Part shown: piece by piece, positions 1 to 5,900 of the stretch
Layout of the letters: every line of letters begins with the position of its first letter
Numbering within the stretch: the first letter of the stretch is position 1
NCBI GenBank assembly: GCA_031263435.1
Contig: JAISFT010000280.1
Location: forward strand, 1-8,714
Length of the DNA stretch: 8,714 bases
Direction of reading: 5' to 3'
Source of the DNA: Treponema sp.
GTDB taxonomy: Bacteria; Spirochaetota; Spirochaetia; Treponematales; Breznakiellaceae
Translations under genes and position numbers: made by a program
The notes under the pieces: model-generated
Databases searched by the model: none
The model's input: the letters and a program-made list of their open reading frames with translations, nothing else
Told to the model about the DNA's origin: nothing

Positions 1-16
1 TTGGTTGGTGTAAAAG

Positions 17-22
17 ATTGTA
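17..22 (-). promoter_or_regulatory. Possible -10 box of a leftward promoter
   Basis: The minus strand reads TACAAT here, one mismatch from the consensus -10. No good -35 box lies at the right distance. The two tandem palindromes at 45-74 would be centred near -41 and -56 relative to a start site at about position 10, which is where activators often bind at promoters lacking a -35. The gene it would serve lies outside the window to the left. This is a guess based on position only. Confidence 0.2.
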
Positions 23-44
23 TCACAAAGCCGAACTGAACCCT

Positions 45-74
45 CGGTAAATTACCATTCGGTAAATTACCGTA
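45..74. repeat. Tandem 15-bp repeat, each unit a perfect palindrome
   Basis: Two head-to-tail units, 45-59 and 60-74, each begin with CGGTAAATTACC. Within each unit GGTAAATTACC is a perfect inverted repeat with a single central A, at 46-56 and 61-71, so the palindrome centres are 15 bp apart. The first 12 bases are identical between units; the last three differ (ATT versus GTA). Two closely spaced identical dyads in a non-coding region look like an operator for a dimeric DNA-binding protein. The binding protein cannot be identified from this window. Confidence 0.65.
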
Positions 75-154
75 TAAGGGGCACACACCATTAGATTGGG
101 GAAAGTCTATCATAGTAAGCGCGCTGCCGTCAAGTACCTGTTACGAAAAAAGTG

Positions 155-181
155 AAAAAAACGCGCCGGCCCGGACCGCGC
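155..181 (-). terminator. Rho-independent terminator of the operon
   Basis: On the minus strand a GC-rich hairpin is followed directly by a run of seven T (161-155). The stem arms are GCGCGG and CC-G-GCGC, with one bulged G and a loop of TCCGGG. A second run of six T follows at 150-145. The hairpin lies about 120 bases beyond the pbpC stop codon, with no gene between, so it is the likely end of the alpha-2-macroglobulin/pbpC transcript. The bulge and the long gap from the stop codon lower confidence slightly. Confidence 0.6.
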
Positions 182-192
182 AAGGGATTGGA

Positions 193-280
193 GGGGGGCC
201 GTAAGGCCGCCACGCCGCAGGCGGGGCCGGAGCGTCAGCGTAGCCCCGGAAAGCCCGGTCCTGACGCGAAAGCGGCAGGA
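193..280. repeat. Cluster of small GC-rich hairpins after pbpC
   Basis: Several short, unrelated perfect dyads follow one another. GGCC/GGCC around a GTAA loop is at 197-208. CGCC/GGCG around a GCA loop is at 213-223. GGGGC (223-227) pairs with GCCCC (243-247), and AGCGT is directly repeated between those arms. A longer hairpin at 259-280 has TCCTG and CAGGA outer arms, one A-G mismatch, a CGC/GCG inner stem and a GAAA loop. The region lies between the pbpC stop and the terminator, so it would form the transcript's 3' untranslated region. It may protect the mRNA 3' end or be a composite repeat element; the function is unknown. Confidence 0.5.
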
Positions 281-298
281 TGCGCCCAAATCCTGGGT

Positions 299-2785
299 TC
301 ATTCGTCAGGGCTTTCCAGGACATGAAAGCGGCGGGTCAGGGTGCTGCCGGCGCTGTCAACCAGGGTGAGGGTGTGAGGGCCCCCGCCGGGGCGGGCCTC
401 CATTTCGTGGAAGTAGGTCGTCATGCCCAGGTAGCCGCCGTCCAGGTGCCAATGAATGGGGACGTTTTGTTCCCGGTGGGCCGCGGAAAAGACGACGCGC
501 CCCTCCCTGCCGTCTATCTCCCGGGGGATAAAGACCTGGGCGCCTTCGCCGGGGTTAAAGAGGGCCAGGGGGAGGTCCGCTTCACCCGGCGGGACTTCCC
601 CTTCCCGGGGCGGCAGGCCCTGGTAATCCAGGTTCCACTTCCGGTAATACCACTCCTCCGCGGGGGGCAGGACAAAGCGGTTTTCCCGGCGTACCGGCTC
701 CACAGAGCCTCCCGCCAGCAGCACCTGTCTATCCCCCGCTTGGTTCAGGGTAAGGCTCCGGCAATAGGGACAGGGTGTATGGGGCGGGGCGTCTTTGGGC
801 AGGAGGACGGTTTTCAGCAGGGAACAGGAGGGGCCGGGAGGAAAGCCCGAATATGCGCAGACATCCTGGATTTTCAGGGCCGCCTCGGGCTGGGGGAACC
901 AGGAGCCTGAGGCGGCGTTGGGCTTATCCGTACCGCCGGATCTCCGTAAGCCGTAATAGGAATCCAGGGCGGAAAACAACTCGAAAAGGACCGGCGCGGC
1001 GGTATTGGCGCTCCGTAGTTCCGCCCTCCCCTCCCCGGTCGCGTTCCCTATCCACACCGCCACGGTCCACTCCGCGTTCACCCCTATGGCCCAGGCGTCC
1101 CGGCTGCCGAAGCTGGTCCCGGTTTTCCAGGCTATGCGCCGGGAACCGGCGTACTCCTGCCAGACGGCTTCCTCTCCGGGCCGGACCACCCGGGTAAGGG
1201 CCTCCAGGGTCAGCCAGGCGGCGCCCTGCGAAAAGGGTTTCCCCGCTGAAGCGCCGGGAGAAACAGGCCGCGGGGCGCCTTCTCCAGCGGCGGGGAAGTA
1301 CCGGGGCGGGAAAAAGGCGCCGTTGCCCTCCCCGGCCAGGGCCGACCGCGCAAGGCCTGCGTAAAGGCCCGCCATTTCCCAGAGGGTTACTTCCGCGCCG
1401 CCAAGGATCAGGGGAAGGCCGTAATCGTCGCCGGAACGGAACAGGGTGCTGATCCCCAGGGAACGGAGCAGCCGGGCAAAACGATCCACCCCGAAGACCC
1501 GGAGAGAACGGACCGCGGGGATGTTGAGGGACCGGGCCAGGGCTTCGTCGGCGGGGACGACCCCCAGATACGTGCGGGTGATGTTCTCCGGGCTGTAACT
1601 CCCCACCCTGGTGGGGATGTCGCTCACCAGGGAGGAGGGAAGTATGTCGCCGGAATCGAGCATGGCCGCGTAGAGGAAGGGCTTGAGGAGGCTCCCGGAA
1701 CTGCGCCGGGCGGTAACCATATCCACATCGGCGGCAATGGGGGCGTCCACATTGCCCACATAAGCCGCGGTCTCCCCGGTGCGGGTATCCAGGATGAGGC
1801 AGGCCCCGTTCATGATCCCGTTCCCCGCGAAGCGTTCGCTCGCCCGGTTGAGGATCACCCGTGCCCGGTCCTGTAGGGTCCAATCCAGGGTACTGACCAA
1901 AAGCCCCCCGGCGGGAAGGCCCTGAGCGGAGGATGAGGGGAGAAGCGCTTTTTCGGTCTCCCCGGTAAAGGCGGAAAGTCCGCCCCGCTCAAGGACCATC
2001 CTGCTCAACAGGTGCGGGGCGAGGCGCGGCAAGGGCAGCGGTTCGCCGGGAAGGGGTTCTTCCAGGGCAAGACGGTAGGTTTCCTCATCAAAGAAGCCCC
2101 TTTGAAACAAGCGTTCCAGCAGGGCGTCCCTTTTCTCCCCAAGGAGGTCCCGGTTGCGGCCGGGGTGTATCAGGCCGGGGCCATTGGGCAGTACCGCCAG
2201 GACAGCCGCCTCTGCCCAGGAAAGCTCCAGGGCGGACCTGCCGAACCAGCGCCACGCGGCGGCCTCGACGCCGACCACATTGGCCCCGAAAGGGGCATTG
2301 GCCGCGTAGAGGGCGATGATCTCGTCCTTTGACCTGCCTATCTCAAGCCGGAGCGCCAGAAACGCTTCGAGGATCTTTTCCGGGATGCTGCGCCGGGCAA
2401 AGGGGCGCATAAGTCTGACGGTCTGCATGGTCAGGGTCGAGCCGCCCGAGACCACCCGGCCCGCCTCTATGTTCTGAATCAGCGCCCGGAAAACAGCGAT
2501 GGGATCGATGCCGGGATGCCGCCTGAAACGACGATCCTCGGACTCAATAAGCGCGGCGGCGAACTTCTCGTTGACCTCCGCGCCGGGCGGAAAACGCCAC
2601 TGCCCGTCCTGGGCAACCAGGGCGCCCAGGAGCTTCCCCTCCCGGTCGCAGAGTACCGGGGAATAGTACACACTAAACAGGGGGTCAGGCAGGGAAAGGG
2701 CAAAAATCAGGACCAGGGTTCCCAACCCCGCGCCGAACAGTCCCCGGCGAAAAGCCGGGGAGCGGCGAAAAGATCGCAGCCTCAA
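299..2785 (-). CDS. pbpC: Penicillin-binding protein 1C, bifunctional transglycosylase/transpeptidase
   Basis: This enzyme polymerises lipid II into glycan strands and cross-links the stem peptides on the outer face of the cytoplasmic membrane. Numbering is from the TTG start used here (828 residues). An Arg-rich N-terminus precedes one membrane anchor at about 17-32. The GT51 domain follows, with EDRRFRRHPG (83-92, catalytic Glu83), GGSTLTMQ (114-121) and KDEIIALYAANAPFG (153-167). The transpeptidase domain has SLLK (365-368, nucleophile Ser365), SLN (419-421) and KTGT (554-557). A Cys-containing linker (C643, C654, C672, C675) leads to a C-terminal BiPBP_C-type beta domain at about 738-823. 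E. coli PbpC is about 770 residues. The start is uncertain: TTG at 2785 is the last start codon before the anchor but lacks a Shine-Dalgarno site. A GTG at 2944-2942 overlaps the upstream stop codon and would add 53 residues. Identity is near certain. Confidence 0.95.
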   Translation of the reverse strand: MRLRSFRRSPAFRRGLFGAGLGTLVLIFALSLPDPLFSVYYSPVLCDREGKLLGALVAQDGQWRFPPGAEVNEKFAAALIESEDRRFRRHPGIDPIAVFRALIQNIEAGRVVSGGSTLTMQTVRLMRPFARRSIPEKILEAFLALRLEIGRSKDEIIALYAANAPFGANVVGVEAAAWRWFGRSALELSWAEAAVLAVLPNGPGLIHPGRNRDLLGEKRDALLERLFQRGFFDEETYRLALEEPLPGEPLPLPRLAPHLLSRMVLERGGLSAFTGETEKALLPSSSAQGLPAGGLLVSTLDWTLQDRARVILNRASERFAGNGIMNGACLILDTRTGETAAYVGNVDAPIAADVDMVTARRSSGSLLKPFLYAAMLDSGDILPSSLVSDIPTRVGSYSPENITRTYLGVVPADEALARSLNIPAVRSLRVFGVDRFARLLRSLGISTLFRSGDDYGLPLILGGAEVTLWEMAGLYAGLARSALAGEGNGAFFPPRYFPAAGEGAPRPVSPGASAGKPFSQGAAWLTLEALTRVVRPGEEAVWQEYAGSRRIAWKTGTSFGSRDAWAIGVNAEWTVAVWIGNATGEGRAELRSANTAAPVLFELFSALDSYYGLRRSGGTDKPNAASGSWFPQPEAALKIQDVCAYSGFPPGPSCSLLKTVLLPKDAPPHTPCPYCRSLTLNQAGDRQVLLAGGSVEPVRRENRFVLPPAEEWYYRKWNLDYQGLPPREGEVPPGEADLPLALFNPGEGAQVFIPREIDGREGRVVFSAAHREQNVPIHWHLDGGYLGMTTYFHEMEARPGGGPHTLTLVDSAGSTLTRRFHVLESPDE

Positions 2786-2915
2786 TAAGTTGAGGAGGGG
2801 GCGGACGCCCCCTACGGCCGGGCCAGGGTCCCGGCCTACCCCCTCTACAAGGGACCGCAGGTCCCAGGGCGCCGCCCCCCGTAACGCCCCCCGCCAAGGG
2901 GCCGCAAGCGGCCCT
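2780..2915. repeat. Array of small perfect hairpins between the two genes
   Basis: Distinct short dyads occur almost back to back. They are CCTCAA/TTGAGG with a TAAG loop (2780-2795), GGGGGCG/CGCCCCC (2797-2812), GGCCGGG/CCCGGCC with a 7-base loop (2816-2836), GGGACC/GGTCCC with a GCA loop (2851-2865), GGGC/GCCC with a GCC loop (2867-2877) and GGGCCGC/GCGGCCC around AA (2899-2914). CGCCCCCC is also directly repeated at 2873-2880 and 2885-2892. The stems differ in sequence, so this is not one repeat copied in tandem. The array fills nearly all the space between the alpha-2-macroglobulin stop codon and the PbpC membrane anchor and has no stop codon in the pbpC frame. It could shape translation or relative mRNA stability of the two genes. 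Confidence 0.65.
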
Positions 2916-2940
2916 CCCCGGCCCCCCAGGTTGCGGACTT

Positions 2941-5900
2941 TCACTTTTCGCTGGCCCGCACCCCCGGTATGAGCGCCCGGATGGACTCGTCGTACATGGC
3001 GTAGGCGTGTATCGCGGGCCTGAAGTAGCTCCCCCCATAGGCCCGGTTCACCCAAATGCTGACGGTTTTCCCTTCCCCGCGGTTCAGGTTAAAGTAGGTC
3101 ATCACCCGGTCGTCCCGGATATCCTGGTACTTGAACAAGGATGAGGTCCCCTCACCGGGCCGGTCGTTGACCAGTTCCCAGGAGGCCGGGAGGAGATGGA
3201 CCAGGGCTATTTCGGGAACGGCCCGGCCGGAGAGGTTCCGCACCCGTACCCTCACTTCCATATCTTCCCCCACCTCAAGATCATCGGGGACAACCCGCTC
3301 GCCGGCCATATTGCGGTACTCCACATCAAGGGCGAGCTGTTCCTCCATGGCGGGTTCGGCGCCTTCTTCGGGGAGGCCCCGGACCGTAATACGGGCATAA
3401 ACCGGGATAGCGGAATTATTGCGGACCGTGAAGTCCCCCTGTTGACCGGAAAGGTTCCCCATATCGAGCTGTTCCGCCGGGGTTGTGAAATTGGCGGTCC
3501 GGGACATCCCGGCCAGGGTAACATCCATGTTCAGGAGGTCCTGACCGGCGCTGCCCTGCATATAGGGGAACATGGCGATCAGGGCGTAGGCGGTTTCCTG
3601 GGTGGAAAGCCAGGATTCGGCGGAAAGGGCCTGGGCAAGGTCCTCAAAGAGGTCCTTGGTCCGGGTGGTATTCTCCAAAAGGATGAGGGTTTCCAGGATC
3701 ATGGCCTTATCCCGCAGGGCGGAGCCGAAGGTCCCGCTCAATTCCCGGTAATCATCCACCTGGGTATCAAGACGGCTCGCCATGTTCCGGGCCGTATCCC
3801 GCTGTCCCGCGTACCAATATGCCGCGGCCAGCCGCCAAAGGGCCTGGGGGCTTAGATTCTGCTGTTCCCGGAGGCGGTTCATGGAACCCAGATCCGCCTC
3901 GCCGGCCAGGGCCAGGGTATAAAGACGGTAGGCCTGTTCCGCCTGGTTTCCGCTCCTCCCCTGCCAGGCTCCGGCACGGTTTTTCTGGAAGCGGACCCAG
4001 CGGTCTATCGTATCCTGGGACACGGGATAACCCGCTTTCCGGGCTTCCAGGAGGAAATGCCCCGCGTAGCTGGTACCCCAATCATGGGCCTCCCCGCTTT
4101 CGGGCCAATAGGAGAAGCCCCCGGCGGGGATCTGGAACAGGGCCAGCCGTTCTATCCCGGCGGTGATATTCGTCCGTATTTCCACGAGCCGCTTTTCGTC
4201 AAGAGGCAGGGTTTTGTCCAGGTAGAGCTGGGGAAATACGGAACTCGTGGTCTGTTCCACACAGCCGTGAGGATAGGCGATAAGATAAGAAAGCCGTGCT
4301 TCCAGATTGAGGGGGGGCAGCCGGGAAAATTCGGCTATCCCCATATTGGATCCCTGTTTGCCGGGGAAGTCTATGGAAAGCGGCCACGTCTCCCCTGGGG
4401 CAAGGAGCCTTACCGTGGATTTGCTGACCGGAATCGCGGTCGACCTGACCTCAAGGTCCGTCACATGAACGGCGGATTTAAGGCCGGGAGCCTCGGCGCT
4501 GATAGTGAACTTGACCGCGCCGGGCAGATCCGGCGCCTTGACACGGTAACGGATCGTCTGTTCGCCGCTTTTTTCAAAAACCACCTCCCGGAAAGGCTCG
4601 TCCAGAATCCGCGCGCCTGCGGCATCGAGGGAAACTTTCAAGGTTTTCGGGCCCTGGGCGTAATAGTTCACCGATACCGGGAGGATAAACTCATCATCCG
4701 GGGAAAGGGTCCGGGGGATGGTCCCGAAAACCATCACATCCGAAACGACCTGCACGGATTTTTCCGCCGTGCCGTAGGCCCTGCCCGACCGGGGCGGGGC
4801 CGGATTTTCCTTTAACGAGGAGGCTCCCAAAACCATGATACGCAAAGCCCCGATGTAGGGGGGCAGGGTCAGGGTTTGGGTCCGGGACTCCCCGGCCGCG
4901 ATCTCGTAGGGGCCGAAGAACTGGGTTACGGGCTTAAACCGCTGGGTTTCTTTCACTTCGTCCTGAAACAGATCATCCCCGCCGCCTATGGCCAGCAGAG
5001 TTTCCAACTGCCCCGAATAGGCGCCCATAATACTGGAATAGAGGTCCCAGGATTTCAGGAACGAGGCTTCCCGGGCGTAAAAGGCAGCGCGGGGATTGGG
5101 CAGGGAATAGCGGGTAAGGCCCAAAAGACCCTCGTCCACCACCGCCACCGTATAGGTCATGGGCCTGCCGCCAGCCTCGCTCACGGTAAAGGAAACAGGG
5201 GACTCGGCCTCCCATTGACTGGCAGATGAAATCAGGGGGCTGATCGCCGTATGGGGATCCTCCACCAAAACCGGCAGTATCCCGTAAAGCCGCAGGGGGA
5301 GATCGTTCCGGGTTTGCAGGTGGGGCTGTAAAAGGGACACATGGATATACACATTGGGGACCATGGAAGGCTCGGTGATAAATTCATAACGGGTAAGGTC
5401 GCCGGTACAGGGTATCCATTCCTGCTTGAGGACATTCCCTCCCCTTTCAACCGTGATCATGGCCATAGCGTCCCGGTTGGAGGGGAAGCTGATCACGGCC
5501 TTTTCAGCGGTGTTGTAGCGCTGTTTATCCGCGGTAAGCACCAGCATGGCGGAAGCGCCCTGCCCCCCTTCCTGGGCGCGGCCCGCCCAACCGGGCCAGT
5601 CTATGTATACGATACTCGCGCTGCTGTGCCCCCCGGTCCGGTCCCTGACCACCACCAGGTAACGGCCCCAGTCGGGGTACTTGACCTGGAAATTCCAGGA
5701 AGCCCTGCCCTGCCTTGCGTTTACCTGTTCCCGGACCACCGGGGTACGGGAAAGGGCGGAGGAAAATTCGGCCCGCTCTCCTTCGCCTTTTTCCCACCAC
5801 CAGCGCCAGGTCATCTTGTACACCGCGCAGTCCAGGGTGGTATCTTCCGTTACGGGATTGCCGGCCCCGTCGAGGACCAGTATCTCCGCGGTATGATCCG

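Larger units (their letters stand above)
1..298. other. Intergenic region downstream of pbpC, no gene
   Basis: No credible coding sequence is seen on either strand. The rightward open frame that crosses this region runs on antisense through pbpC and has Arg/Gly/Pro-rich composition without a domain. From left to right the stretch contains a small TTGT/ACAA palindrome (18-28), a tandem pair of palindromic repeats (45-74), an AT-richer unstructured part (75-150), the operon terminator (155-181) and a group of small GC-rich hairpins (193-280). Base composition changes sharply near 155, from AT-richer on the left to very GC-rich on the right. Confidence 0.75.

Noticed and set aside
109..133. Leftward promoter TTGACG/TATGAT
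   Set aside because: Both boxes look good individually, but the spacing is only 13 bases, too short for a standard sigma-70-type promoter.
152..910. 252-residue rightward open frame antisense to pbpC
   Set aside because: It starts in the terminator, crosses the hairpin cluster and continues antisense to the PbpC C-terminal domain. No domain or credible translation signal is seen.
924..1883. 319-residue leftward open frame overlapping pbpC in another frame
   Set aside because: It is extremely Arg/Gly/Pro-rich and occupies the same strand as the transpeptidase domain, whose own frame carries all catalytic motifs.
2786..3055. ATG at 3055 as the start of pbpC (918 residues)
   Set aside because: It would overlap the end of the alpha-2-macroglobulin gene by 115 bases, and the extra N-terminal sequence is an out-of-frame shadow with no membrane or PBP character. 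The membrane anchor and Arg-rich start of PbpC lie about 90 residues further in.
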